A stretch of DNA of 64,000 nt from Cohnella panacarvi Gsoil 349 (lineage in GTDB: Bacteria > Bacillota > Bacilli > Paenibacillales > Paenibacillaceae), in assembly GCF_000515335.1 (NCBI RefSeq), contig NZ_KI911563.1:1690056-1754055 (forward strand), given 5' to 3'. The position numbers were made by a program, and so were the translations under genes. Below the pieces are notes generated by a model. That model had not been told where the DNA came from, made no database searches, and worked only from the letters and a program-made list of their open reading frames with translations. Of this stretch, positions 1-8,773 are shown one piece after another; position 1 is the stretch's first letter, and every line of letters begins with the position of its first letter.

Positions 1-411
1 CGCCCGGTTCCGGTTCATGGAGAGCGGATAGAACTCTCCGATGGGCGTCGAGATATAGATCGATTGAATGAGCGGCTCCGCGATGCGGGCTTGAGAGAAC
101 ACGTTATCCATGTTGGTCAAATGCGTGAAGTAAGCGCGGTCGTTGCCGCTCGTCGCGTCTTTAAGCATATTCTGGAACGAGCTGCTAATCATAAACGTCA
201 TCATGACGAGCATGAGCTTGTTCAACTTCTCGTCGACGATCTGCGCGGATTTGACGACGCTGTCCTGGGTTAGCTTAAGCGCGTTATTCTCCAGAATGTT
301 CGCCGTCGTCGTGTAGGAGAAAAATCCGGTAATGAGAATAGACAGGATCGCGAGCGCGATGAACGCGGACTGCAGCTTATTGCGAAACGATAGCTTAGAT
401 CCGATCTTCAT
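1..411 (-). CDS. Sensor histidine kinase, N-terminal fragment (cut by window edge)
   Basis: The 137 visible residues begin MKIGSKLSFRNKLQ, followed by one membrane segment (about 15-35, AFIALAILSILITGFFSYT). An extracytoplasmic sensor region follows, typical in style of YesM-type two-component kinases of Paenibacillaceae (TTTANILENNALKLTQDS, then QARIAEPLIQSIYISTPIGEFYP). No catalytic domain is inside the window, so the kinase call rests on this N-terminal pattern. A chemoreceptor with the same sensor fold is possible. The ATG is preceded by a clear GGAGG site. The gene runs off the left edge. Confidence 0.6.
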   Translation of the reverse strand, partial: MKIGSKLSFRNKLQSAFIALAILSILITGFFSYTTTANILENNALKLTQDSVVKSAQIVDEKLNKLMLVMMTFMISSSFQNMLKDATSGNDRAYFTHLTNMDNVFSQARIAEPLIQSIYISTPIGEFYPLSMNRNRA

Positions 412-563
412 GGCTGGCCTCCGTATTCGTTCTCGTCTTCGTTCAACTAGCGTAGACGCTCGCAGCTACGGGCAAGGAGCGGTATAGCGACTGGCTTGGG
501 CGGCGATTTCACTAAAAATATTGTGCGATGGGGCTGAAGCGGTATCCCGAGAAAAGCTCGAGG

Positions 564-3059
564 TTACCGACCCGGAGGCTTCGCCCGGCGCGTCGCCTGG
601 GCTTCGAGGGGGTCGTCCGGCCAATAGTGCTTCGGATATCGTCCCTTCAAATCTTTGCGAACCTCGAAATACGCGCTGCGCCAGAAGCTCGCCAGATCGC
701 GCGTCACTTGCACGGGGCGCTGCGCCGGCGACAGCAAATGCAGCGTTAGCGCTACGCGCCCTCCCGCGATGCAAGGCGTCTCGGGCAGGCCGAACAGCTC
801 CTGCAGCCGAACGGCCAGCACGGGAGCTTCGATGTCCGCGTAATCGATCGGAAGGCGCGAGCCGCTTGGCACGGTCCAATGCGTCGGCGCGTACGTATCG
901 AGCAAGCGTCTCTGCTCCCAGTTCAGCATCGCTTCGAGCAGCTCCTTGACGTTAAGGCGCTGCAAATCCGATCGCCCTCTCATCCCCTCCACATAAGGAG
1001 CGAGCCATTCTTCCAGGCCTTCCAACAACGCATCGTCGGAAAGATCCGGCCATTGCGGATCGTGATGACGCACGAACACGACGCGTTCCTGATATTGCCG
1101 AGCCGCGCGCGTCCAAGGCAGTATACCCAAACCCTCTGCCCGAATGCCCTTCAGCAGCCCGGCAAGCACGAGCTCTGCCGGAGGCCGGTTCGTCGGGGTT
1201 TCTTCCAGCACGATCGCCCCGAGCCTCCGTCGCGTTCGCGCTCTTACCGAATGGGATTCCGAATCCCAATACACGTCCGTCTCCTCATCAATATCTTCTT
1301 TCAAGTGCTCGAGCAGCTTCGAATAGGCGAGCGGGGCCGCCAGCCGGATTCGGCTGTCCGTGCCGGCATCGTCCACGTCCGCGACGACGATCCATTCTTC
1401 CCCGGATAGCGCTTGTCCGCTTGCGAACGCCGCTCCTCTGCCCCCGCTGAGCAAATACTTGCCGGTATCGCGCCGGCGAGCGATGCGATCGGGATAGGCG
1501 AAAGCCAACAGCAAACCGCAGTCGTCCGCTGCGCCTGCGCCTTCGCCTTTTACGTCTAGCTCCCGCTTCAGTCTTCCCGCTTCGTCCAGCAGCCTCCGCC
1601 GCGCGCCTTCGTCCGCTGTCGTGCCGCCTCTTCCGTGGAGCGCATCTAACCGCAGCCTGATGTCGGCGCCCGCGCGCCCTTTAACGATATCCCGTTCGCT
1701 CAGGAGCACCGCAAGCTCGCAAGCGATCGCGCCCAAACCGAGCGGCAGCGCCTTAATCAGCATGTGCGCGACGCGCGGATGGACGCCGTGCTCGCTCATG
1801 CGTTTGCCGTGCGCCGTGATTGCGCCGCTTCCCGCATCCAGTGCGCCAAGCTGCGTCAGCAACTCCTTCGCTTGCTGTTGGGCAGGGAGCGGCGGCGCAT
1901 CGAGCCATGCCAGCTCGGCCGGATCGCGGACTCCCCAGACGGCCAGCTCGAGCAGCAAAGGCGATAAATCCGCCTCCATGATCTCGGGAATGCCGCGCGG
2001 GGCGAGCCGATCCTGCTCCTCGCGGCTCCATAAGCGGTAGCACGTCCCCAGACCTAAGCGGCCGGCGCGTCCCCTCCGCTGGTCCGCCGATGCCGCGGAC
2101 ACGGGAACGGTCTCGAGTCTGGACATCCCCGTACGCGGAGAGAATCGCGACACGCGCATGAGTCCGGCGTCGATGACGACCGTAATGCCCTCGACGGTCA
2201 AGCTCGTCTCCGCGACCGACGTGGACAGCACGACTTTGCGGCCGCCGGTCCGGTTAGGCGCGATCGCCGCGTCCTGCTCCCCGATCGGCAGGCTTCCATG
2301 CAGCGGGTGAATCCGCACGCCGCCGCTCCCGTTCATCCCCGCGACCATGCCGCCCAGCTTCGCCTCTACCGCTCGAATTTCGCCGATGCCCGGCAGGAAC
2401 GCGAGAACGTCCCCCTCGTGCGCCCGCAAGGCATCGACTACAGCGGATGCGACCGCATCCTCCAAGTACGTGCCCGCGGCATGCGGACGATAGATCGTCT
2501 CAACGGGATATGCGCGCCCTTCGCTGACGACGACGGGAGCGTCGCCAAGCAGCTTCGCGACAGGCTCCGCCTCGAGCGTAGCGCTCATGACGAGCAGCTT
2601 CAGATCCTCGCGGAACAGCACCTGCGATTGCAAGCTCAGCGCCAGCCCCAAGTCGGCTTGAAGGCTGCGTTCATGGAATTCGTCGAAGATGACGAGCCCT
2701 ACCCCGTCGAGCGCCGGATCGTCCTGCAGCATCCGGGTGAGCACGCCTTCGGTAACGACTTCGATCCGCGTCCGAGGACCGACCTTCGTATCCATCCGAA
2801 CGCGGTATCCGACCGTCTCCCCGACGGCCTCGCCGATCGCGGAAGCCATGTATTTCGCGGCGCTCCGGGCGGCCAGCCGCCTCGGCTCCAGCATGATGAT
2901 CCTGTTGCCTGCGAGCCATGCCTCGTTCAGCAAAGCCAGCGGTACGCGCGTCGTCTTGCCCGCGCCGGGCGCGGCGATCAGCACCGCGTTGGCGTGACCT
3001 TCCAGCCCTCGCCTTAGATCCGGAAGTACCGATTCTATAGGTAGCTTATCTATCGTCAA
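564..3059 (-). CDS. hrpB: ATP-dependent helicase HrpB
   Basis: DEAH-box RNA helicase of the HrpB family, 831 aa from the chosen start, a normal length for the family. Visible motifs in order: Walker A APGAGKTT (about residue 30), DEFHERS (motif II, DEFH form), SATLEAEPV (motif III), STSVAETSLTV and DQRRGRAGR (motif VI), then the HrpB-specific C-terminal region (LAPYVEGMRGRSDL, WPDDPLEAQATRR). A longer frame opens at 3194, but that ATG lies inside the terminator of the preceding operon. The TTG at 3059 has an AAGGAG site 11 nt upstream, so I take it as the start. It probably acts in RNA metabolism; its role in Gram-positives is not well defined. Confidence 0.93.
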   Translation of the reverse strand: MTIDKLPIESVLPDLRRGLEGHANAVLIAAPGAGKTTRVPLALLNEAWLAGNRIIMLEPRRLAARSAAKYMASAIGEAVGETVGYRVRMDTKVGPRTRIEVVTEGVLTRMLQDDPALDGVGLVIFDEFHERSLQADLGLALSLQSQVLFREDLKLLVMSATLEAEPVAKLLGDAPVVVSEGRAYPVETIYRPHAAGTYLEDAVASAVVDALRAHEGDVLAFLPGIGEIRAVEAKLGGMVAGMNGSGGVRIHPLHGSLPIGEQDAAIAPNRTGGRKVVLSTSVAETSLTVEGITVVIDAGLMRVSRFSPRTGMSRLETVPVSAASADQRRGRAGRLGLGTCYRLWSREEQDRLAPRGIPEIMEADLSPLLLELAVWGVRDPAELAWLDAPPLPAQQQAKELLTQLGALDAGSGAITAHGKRMSEHGVHPRVAHMLIKALPLGLGAIACELAVLLSERDIVKGRAGADIRLRLDALHGRGGTTADEGARRRLLDEAGRLKRELDVKGEGAGAADDCGLLLAFAYPDRIARRRDTGKYLLSGGRGAAFASGQALSGEEWIVVADVDDAGTDSRIRLAAPLAYSKLLEHLKEDIDEETDVYWDSESHSVRARTRRRLGAIVLEETPTNRPPAELVLAGLLKGIRAEGLGILPWTRAARQYQERVVFVRHHDPQWPDLSDDALLEGLEEWLAPYVEGMRGRSDLQRLNVKELLEAMLNWEQRRLLDTYAPTHWTVPSGSRLPIDYADIEAPVLAVRLQELFGLPETPCIAGGRVALTLHLLSPAQRPVQVTRDLASFWRSAYFEVRKDLKGRYPKHYWPDDPLEAQATRRAKPPGR

Positions 3060-3142
3060 TGGAACGAACTCTCCTTCGCTTCCTTCGCGGCTAATCGTTA
3101 ATCTATCATTATTATTATAACAGGACGATCCCCGGCCACGCG

Positions 3143-3190
3143 AAAAAGCCTTTGCTGCGACTCGGCATGACCGAGCGTTCGCAAAGGCTT
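3143..3190 (-). terminator. Rho-independent terminator of the exporter operon
   Basis: On the minus strand AAGCCTTTGC and its complement GCAAAGGCTT form a 10-bp stem around a 25-nt loop, followed by TTTTT. It lies directly after the stop of the last exporter gene (3209) and before hrpB. It supports ending the operon here and starting hrpB downstream. Confidence 0.85.
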
Positions 3191-3208
3191 GCACTTAGCG
3201 ATCCGTAT

Positions 3209-4096
3209 TCAAGACGCTTCCTCCGGCGAAGTCAGCACGATTTTGCCCTCTACCAATTCGAGCTTGACCTTGTTCGTATCTTTGACGCCGATCGATTCCA
3301 ATAACGCCGCGGGCACTTGCAGCCGACCCGCGCGGTCAAGAATCGCGTATTCGACGTGGGAATCGCCTTCCGCCTGCTTGATCCCGCGCTCCAGCTCCTC
3401 CAGCTCTTCCGAGTACGACTTGCGCCGCAGCATCTCGGAGGAGATCTTGCCGTCGCGGATCGCGACGACGCGGTCCACCTTCTTCGCGAGCAGCGGGTCG
3501 TGCGTAACGATTACGATCGTAATGCCGATCGTCCGGTTCAACTCGCGGAACAGGTCGAGAATTTGATCCGCCATCTTCGAGTCGACCGAGCCCGTCGGTT
3601 CGTCGGCGAGCAGCAGCTTCGGATGGTTCGCCAGCGCGATGGCGATCGCCACCCGCTGTTGTTCGCCGCCCGACAGCTCCTGCAGCTTGTTGTTCTTCCG
3701 ATGGGTGAGACCGACGGCCTCGAGCAGCTCGAGCGCCCGCATCCGCTTGCGCTTGCCCTTGAGCAGAATCGGCAGCTCGACGTTCTCAAGCGCCGTCAAG
3801 TACGGAATCAAGTTGCGCGCGTTGTTCTGCCACACGAACCCGACGCTTTCCCTCTTGTATCTCACAAGATCGCGCTCGTTCATCTTCAGCATGTTCTTCC
3901 CGTCGATCGTCAGTTGTCCGGCGGAGGGCCGGTCAAGCCCTCCCAGCATGTTCAGCAGCGTGGATTTGCCGCTTCCGCTGTTGCCGATGATCGCCATAAG
4001 CTCTCCGCTCTCTACCGTCAGATCGAGCCCTTGGAGCGCGAACACCTCGAGATCCGCCGCTTTGTATATTTTGACCAAGCCTTCGCAGTGAATCAT
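3209..4096 (-). CDS. ABC transporter ATP-binding protein with C-terminal AbrB-like domain
   Basis: This is a 295-aa MacB/LolD-type ATPase. Walker A GNSGSGKST is near residue 40, the signature LSGGEQQR near 142, Walker B LLLADEPTGSVDS near 160, and the H-loop THD follows. After the ATPase core (about 225 aa) a linker leads to a C-terminal segment, EYAILDRAGRLQVPAALLE then GKIVLTSPEEAS. This matches the SpoVT/AbrB swapped-hairpin pattern (DxxGRlxiP ... GkIvl), normally a DNA-binding or dimerisation fold. The gene starts 3 nt after the permease stop, so it is the last gene of the operon. It is one of two ATPases in the operon. The role of the tail is unknown: a regulatory or dimerisation module is an inference. 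Confidence 0.9.
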   Translation of the reverse strand: MIHCEGLVKIYKAADLEVFALQGLDLTVESGELMAIIGNSGSGKSTLLNMLGGLDRPSAGQLTIDGKNMLKMNERDLVRYKRESVGFVWQNNARNLIPYLTALENVELPILLKGKRKRMRALELLEAVGLTHRKNNKLQELSGGEQQRVAIAIALANHPKLLLADEPTGSVDSKMADQILDLFRELNRTIGITIVIVTHDPLLAKKVDRVVAIRDGKISSEMLRRKSYSEELEELERGIKQAEGDSHVEYAILDRAGRLQVPAALLESIGVKDTNKVKLELVEGKIVLTSPEEAS

Positions 4097-4099
4097 CGA

Positions 4100-6979
4100 T
4101 TAGTCCTCCCCTAGTTTCAGCGCTTGATGGACGCGGATGCGGGAGAGCATGAAAGACAGGATGCCCAGCCCGAGCAACAGCATGATAATGACGATGGAAT
4201 AGAGTCGGAAGAAATCGGCCGCATCGAACATGACCTTGAACGGCGGCACGAGGCTGCTCGGATTAAAGGCGAATTGGAAGTTCGGCACGTACAGGCGGCT
4301 GGCGACGTTGCCGACGAGAACCCCGATCCCGATCGCCACCCCGGACGTCAGAAGCTGTTCAAGTCCCAGCATGCCGATCAGTTGGCGAAGCGACAACCCG
4401 ATCGCCCTCATAATGCCGTTCTGAAGCGTGCGTCCCTTCAACGACAAAATCCAGTAGAGCAGGAAGCCGACGAAGCTGATGACGATGGATATGATGAACC
4501 CGAGCGTCAATATGCCGTTGAGGGCGAGCAGGAACGGATCGTTCTTCGCTTTGGCGAGCAGCTCTCGCGAGTTGACGACGCTGAATATGTCGAGCCTGCT
4601 CTCTTCGATCCCCTTGTAGAGCTCGCTAGTCGGAGCGTCGGGCTTCATCTTCATCCATACTTGATACGGCTCAAGCGCCAATTGGAACTGAATCCGTCCC
4701 AGATGGCCGACGATGAGCATCGGCGCGTTTTTCTTCGCGGCGTCCGCCACGTTAATCGACCCCGTCGGCGGATTCGGATTGAACGTCGGGAAGTAATCGA
4801 TAATGCCGTACACGATGAACGGCTGAGATTGGATGTTCTCCCACCCGACGTTGATCGAATCGCCGACCTTCACGCCCTTCTGCTCGGCGAGCGTCTTCGA
4901 GATGAGCACCGCTCTCGTATCGGTCGCCATCAGGTTCAAATACTCGTTCAGATGATGATCGATCAGATTGTCCGGAAACCACGTCGTCTGCCCGAATTCG
5001 TCCGTATCGATGCCGATCAGCATCGCGCTTCCCGTGCCCGATCCAGCGCCGAAGCTGGCGTTCGGCTTCACGAACACTTTGGCCGCATGCTCGACGCCCG
5101 GCAGCTTCGTGTAGGGATCGAAAGACGGTTCGATATAGTGAATCACCTTAGGTATAGGCTGCTCCGTCGTCGGAGGCCCCCCCATCGGTCCCGTCACCGG
5201 CGGCGGCTTGTCGTTCGGCCAGTTCGCCTGCGTCACGAAATCGGCTCCGTTGCCATAGCGAATCCGGTCTTCCGTGTTGGCGTTGATCGTTCTCGCCGCG
5301 CCGGCGCTGAAGACGCCGATGGCGATCGTCATGATGAGGAAAACCATCAGGAATTGGTACTGGCTATTGGAGCGGCCTACCTGAATGAGCGTCGAGTACA
5401 AGGAAGGCGGCCACCATTTACGTCCGATCCAATAGATCAGCCTTAACACGTACGGGTACAGCCGAAGAAGAAGCAGTCCGGCTCCGACGACGAACAGGGC
5501 GGGCAGCACGAATTGCAACGGATCGATGTTCAGATCGTCGGCGTTAAGCCCGAGTCTCTGGATGTCTTCCAGACGGTTGCGAATCGAGTAAAGCCCATAG
5601 ATGGCTAAACCAAGCGCGAGCACGTCCAGGAACGCCTTATGCCAGAGCGGCATTCTCATCGAACGCGCCATCTGCTGCTTATGGCCGACGATCGTCACGC
5701 GCGTCGCGAGCAGCGCCGGGATGAGCATCATGACGAACGATACGCCGGCGGCGATCGCTCCGTACTTATACGCGTCGGGATTCAATCTTACGTTCATCGA
5801 AGTGCGCTGGACGAACTCCAGGAATCCGTTCGAGGAGCCTAACACCTTCGTCAGTCCGAGTCCGATGAACGGCCCTGCCGCGAGAGCGATACAGCAAAGG
5901 ATCATCGCTTCGACCGCGAAAGAAACCATGATCTGCCACCTTGCCGCGCCTCGGCTCCGCAAGACGGCGATCTCGTTCTTCTGCCTGTCGGTAATCAGGT
6001 TGGATACCATGAACATGTAGAAACCGAGCATGATCAATACCGGCACGTTGAGCGACCACATGAGCTTATCGAGCTGCTTGGCCCGATCGAAATATTTCGT
6101 GATCGTATCCAGCGCCGGCACGTTGAAATCCGCCTGGAAAACGACGACGCGCGATTTGACGAAGTCGCGGATCGATTGGTCCGTATCGATAAAAGCGTTG
6201 ACGTTGCGCAAATTCATTTGGCTGTAATCGAGCACGAAGAACCAGCTGCTTAAGGCCAGCGGGATTTTATTCCCCCTGACGATCTCCCGATCGAACAGCG
6301 TATCGTTCATAAGGAACGCGGAATTCCAATCGGCGAGCCCCGCGCTTCTGAAATACGGGTCGTCGTCCCGTTTCTTCGCGGCGATGCCGACCGGTTTGAT
6401 CTTAATCGTGCTTGCGACTTTGTCGTCCTGCACGACGAATACTTTGTCCAGAACGGTCTTGAATTTGGCTAGCGCCCCGTTCGTGACGAGCACCTCGTAG
6501 ACGCCGTTCACCGGCTCCTTCGCCGGCATTCTTCCGTCTTCGAGCGTAATATGCTCCTCCAAGTCCGTATAGGAGCGAAGCGTCGCGCTCGGCTTCGATT
6601 TCCTCGTATCCTCGACGCCTTCCTCCGGAACGAAGACGAACGGCTTCGTGCGCCGCTCCGTTACGAGCTCGGTCACCGGAATGCCGAAGCTTGGCGCTGC
6701 CTTGTCCTGCATGAACTGGTCGAGCTCTTGGAGAATACGCTGCTTTTTATCCAAAGGCTCGTTATAGAATCCGACGCTGGACCAGTGCGCTCCCGGATAG
6801 AGCGATCGATCCTTCTGGAACGTCTCTAGGTCTTTGACGAGCATCCGGGACAGAATCGCCTCCGAGTAGATCGGCATCGTGCTCACGAGCGCGACGGTCA
6901 TCAGAATGCCGAAGAACATGCTGAGGACGAGCCACTTGTTCTGAATCATTTTGCGAATAATCATGACGAATAAGGCCAC
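4100..6979 (-). CDS. ABC transporter permease, two FtsX-like domains (MacB superfamily)
   Basis: This membrane protein of about 959 aa has one N-terminal transmembrane helix (WLVLSMFFGILMTVALVS), a large extracytoplasmic domain, and a first FtsX block (MLGFYMFMVSNLITDRQKNEIAVLRSRGA; the basic loop is typical). A second extracytoplasmic domain and a C-terminal FtsX block (ILSLKGRTLQNGIMRAIGLSLRQLIGMLG) follow. The frame opens at a GTG (6994) that sits inside GGGAGG. The next GTG (6979) is 7 nt after GGGAGG and is the likely start. FtsX permeases usually extrude or mechanically signal rather than import. With the lipoprotein adaptor upstream and the ATPases either side, it forms a MacAB-like exporter whose substrate cannot be read from sequence. 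Confidence 0.9.
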   Translation of the reverse strand: MALFVMIIRKMIQNKWLVLSMFFGILMTVALVSTMPIYSEAILSRMLVKDLETFQKDRSLYPGAHWSSVGFYNEPLDKKQRILQELDQFMQDKAAPSFGIPVTELVTERRTKPFVFVPEEGVEDTRKSKPSATLRSYTDLEEHITLEDGRMPAKEPVNGVYEVLVTNGALAKFKTVLDKVFVVQDDKVASTIKIKPVGIAAKKRDDDPYFRSAGLADWNSAFLMNDTLFDREIVRGNKIPLALSSWFFVLDYSQMNLRNVNAFIDTDQSIRDFVKSRVVVFQADFNVPALDTITKYFDRAKQLDKLMWSLNVPVLIMLGFYMFMVSNLITDRQKNEIAVLRSRGAARWQIMVSFAVEAMILCCIALAAGPFIGLGLTKVLGSSNGFLEFVQRTSMNVRLNPDAYKYGAIAAGVSFVMMLIPALLATRVTIVGHKQQMARSMRMPLWHKAFLDVLALGLAIYGLYSIRNRLEDIQRLGLNADDLNIDPLQFVLPALFVVGAGLLLLRLYPYVLRLIYWIGRKWWPPSLYSTLIQVGRSNSQYQFLMVFLIMTIAIGVFSAGAARTINANTEDRIRYGNGADFVTQANWPNDKPPPVTGPMGGPPTTEQPIPKVIHYIEPSFDPYTKLPGVEHAAKVFVKPNASFGAGSGTGSAMLIGIDTDEFGQTTWFPDNLIDHHLNEYLNLMATDTRAVLISKTLAEQKGVKVGDSINVGWENIQSQPFIVYGIIDYFPTFNPNPPTGSINVADAAKKNAPMLIVGHLGRIQFQLALEPYQVWMKMKPDAPTSELYKGIEESRLDIFSVVNSRELLAKAKNDPFLLALNGILTLGFIISIVISFVGFLLYWILSLKGRTLQNGIMRAIGLSLRQLIGMLGLEQLLTSGVAIGIGVLVGNVASRLYVPNFQFAFNPSSLVPPFKVMFDAADFFRLYSIVIIMLLLGLGILSFMLSRIRVHQALKLGED

Positions 6980-7015
6980 GGTTAAGCCTCCCACCGATCG
7001 GATTACGGGGATGAA

Positions 7016-8038
7016 TTACTGAAGCACGATCTCTTGTCCTTCTTCGAGCCCCCTGATGATTTCAACTTCCGTAGGCGTCGTCAACCCGGGTTCGACGTCG
7101 ACCTCGCGCAGCTTATTGCCGTCCTCCATAATCCGTACGAAGTTGCGCCCCAAGTACGAACGCAAGCCGCTCTTCGGAATTTTAATGGCGTTGTCGCGCT
7201 GTTGCGTAATGATCTTCACGCCGGCCAGCTTGCCGATTTCGACTTCCGGCGGCAATTCATCCATATCGATATAGACCGTCTGCGCGTATTTTTGCGCGAG
7301 CTCCTGGTTGTCCGTGACCGGAGCGGAGGAGGGGGCCTGCGTCACCGTTCCTACGTATTTCTTCTCTTTGAACGTGATTTCCGCCTCGACGCCGACTTTC
7401 ACTTCCGTACGGTCCGCGGGGTTGGTTAGCGGAAGCGCCAGACGAAGCTTCTTCGTATCCGAGATGACGACCAGCGTCTGGTACGCTTCGACGAAATCCC
7501 CCTCTTTAAGCGATTCGGCGTAAGTGACTTCGCCGTCGATCCGGGCGACTAACTGCTTGCTGTCGTAAAGCTTGCTCAGCTTGTCGTACTTCAATTGCTC
7601 GATTTCCAGCTGCAGTCCGGCGATCTTAAGCGCTTGCTCGTCTCCGTCCCGGGTCTGCATGAAATTGTATTTCGCTTTCTCGAACGCGAGCTGCTGCTCT
7701 TTGAGCTGAAGATCAAGCCCGTCGACGAGCAGCCTCGCGAGAACGTCGCCCTTCTTGACTTGATCTCCCGCCTTGACGAGAATCTCGTCGATCCGTCCTC
7801 CCGCCCCCGTGAATTGGGCCGAGTCCGTCGAATAGGACTCGAAGGTTCCGCTTCCGTTTATCGTTTTCATGACGGTGCCTTTCTCGGCTTTCGTCGTCGA
7901 ATAGTTCTCTTTGGCCGGTTTGACGAGCGGCGGGCTAAGCGCTTCCTCTTCCTTCGGAAGCAGCGAGCATCCGGCCAATGCTGCGCCGAGCATGACGGTC
8001 AGGCCTAATGCGGCAGCTTTATTGACTGTGCGAGACAA
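7016..8038 (-). CDS. HlyD/MacA-type efflux adaptor lipoprotein
   Basis: A signal peptide with lipobox LAGC near residue 26 predicts a membrane-anchored lipoprotein. The mature part has a biotinyl-lipoyl-like barrel in two halves (GGRIDEILVKAGDQVKKGDVL and ARIDGEVTYAESLKEGDFV) around a short helical hairpin (EQQLAFEKAKYNFMQTRD), then a beta-barrel region, as in MacA/HlyD adaptors. It overlaps the preceding ATPase by about 20 nt. The in-frame ATG at 8047 abuts GGAGG with no spacing. The TTG at 8038 is 9 nt after GGAGG and is preferred, giving 340 aa. It is likely to couple the FtsX permease to substrate at the cell surface. Confidence 0.88.
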   Translation of the reverse strand: MSRTVNKAAALGLTVMLGAALAGCSLLPKEEEALSPPLVKPAKENYSTTKAEKGTVMKTINGSGTFESYSTDSAQFTGAGGRIDEILVKAGDQVKKGDVLARLLVDGLDLQLKEQQLAFEKAKYNFMQTRDGDEQALKIAGLQLEIEQLKYDKLSKLYDSKQLVARIDGEVTYAESLKEGDFVEAYQTLVVISDTKKLRLALPLTNPADRTEVKVGVEAEITFKEKKYVGTVTQAPSSAPVTDNQELAQKYAQTVYIDMDELPPEVEIGKLAGVKIITQQRDNAIKIPKSGLRSYLGRNFVRIMEDGNKLREVDVEPGLTTPTEVEIIRGLEEGQEIVLQ

Positions 8039-8714
8039 TTTGTCCATCCTCCAGTTCGTATACGTGGTCGACGATCTCCATAATGGCCGGATCGTGCGTC
8101 GTAAGAGCGATCGTAATGCCGCTCTGTTCGACCAGATCGCGAAACACCCTAATGATATGCAAGCCCGTCCGGCTATCGAGCTCGGCGGTCGGTTCGTCCG
8201 CCAGGATCAGCTTCGGTTTGTGGGCGATCGCTCGCGCGATCGCGGTGCGTTGCTGCTCGCCCCCGGACAACTCGAACGGACGATGGTGCATTCTCGCTTT
8301 TATCCCGACTTGATCGAGCGCTTCGGTCGCCGCCGCTTTCCTCTCTCCGGCCGGTACGCCCGCGATCCGCAACACGAACTCGACGTTCTCGTAAGCGGAC
8401 ATGAGCGGAATGAGCGCGAACGATTGAAAGATGAGTCCCATCTCCGTCCGCCTGACTTCGTCCCGCTCCTTGTTCGACATCGCCGTCAAATCCCGGCCGT
8501 CGAATACGATCGTCCCTTCCGTCGGGCGGTCGAGCGCGCTAAGCAAGTTAATGAGCGTCGTCTTGCCAGAGCCTGAACGACCCTTGAACGCGACCAGCTT
8601 GCCGGCGGGAAGCCGGATATCTACGCCCTTGAGTACGGTAACCGCGCCAGACCCTCTGCCGAAGACGCGTTTAATGCCCGATGCTTGAATAATAGATTGG
8701 GTGATTACAGCCAT
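8019..8714 (-). CDS. ABC transporter ATP-binding protein (MacB/LolD type)
   Basis: The 231-aa ATPase carries Walker A FKGRSGSGKTT, Q-loop LIFQSFALIP, signature LSGGEQQR, Walker B LILADEPTAELDS and H-loop LTTHD. The ATG at 8714 has AAGGAGG 11 nt upstream. A longer frame to 8777 would overlap the LacI gene and lacks such a site. It lies about 60 nt after the LacI gene with no terminator between them, so it is probably cotranscribed with the repressor. It powers the FtsX permease, alone or with the second, AbrB-tailed ATPase at the operon end. Confidence 0.92.
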   Translation of the reverse strand: MAVITQSIIQASGIKRVFGRGSGAVTVLKGVDIRLPAGKLVAFKGRSGSGKTTLINLLSALDRPTEGTIVFDGRDLTAMSNKERDEVRRTEMGLIFQSFALIPLMSAYENVEFVLRIAGVPAGERKAAATEALDQVGIKARMHHRPFELSGGEQQRTAIARAIAHKPKLILADEPTAELDSRTGLHIIRVFRDLVEQSGITIALTTHDPAIMEIVDHVYELEDGQIVSHSQ

Positions 8715-8773
8715 CTGAATGCTTGCCTCCTTGATAGAAACGACTCTGCGTCGGCTCGGAACCAACTCGCCCT

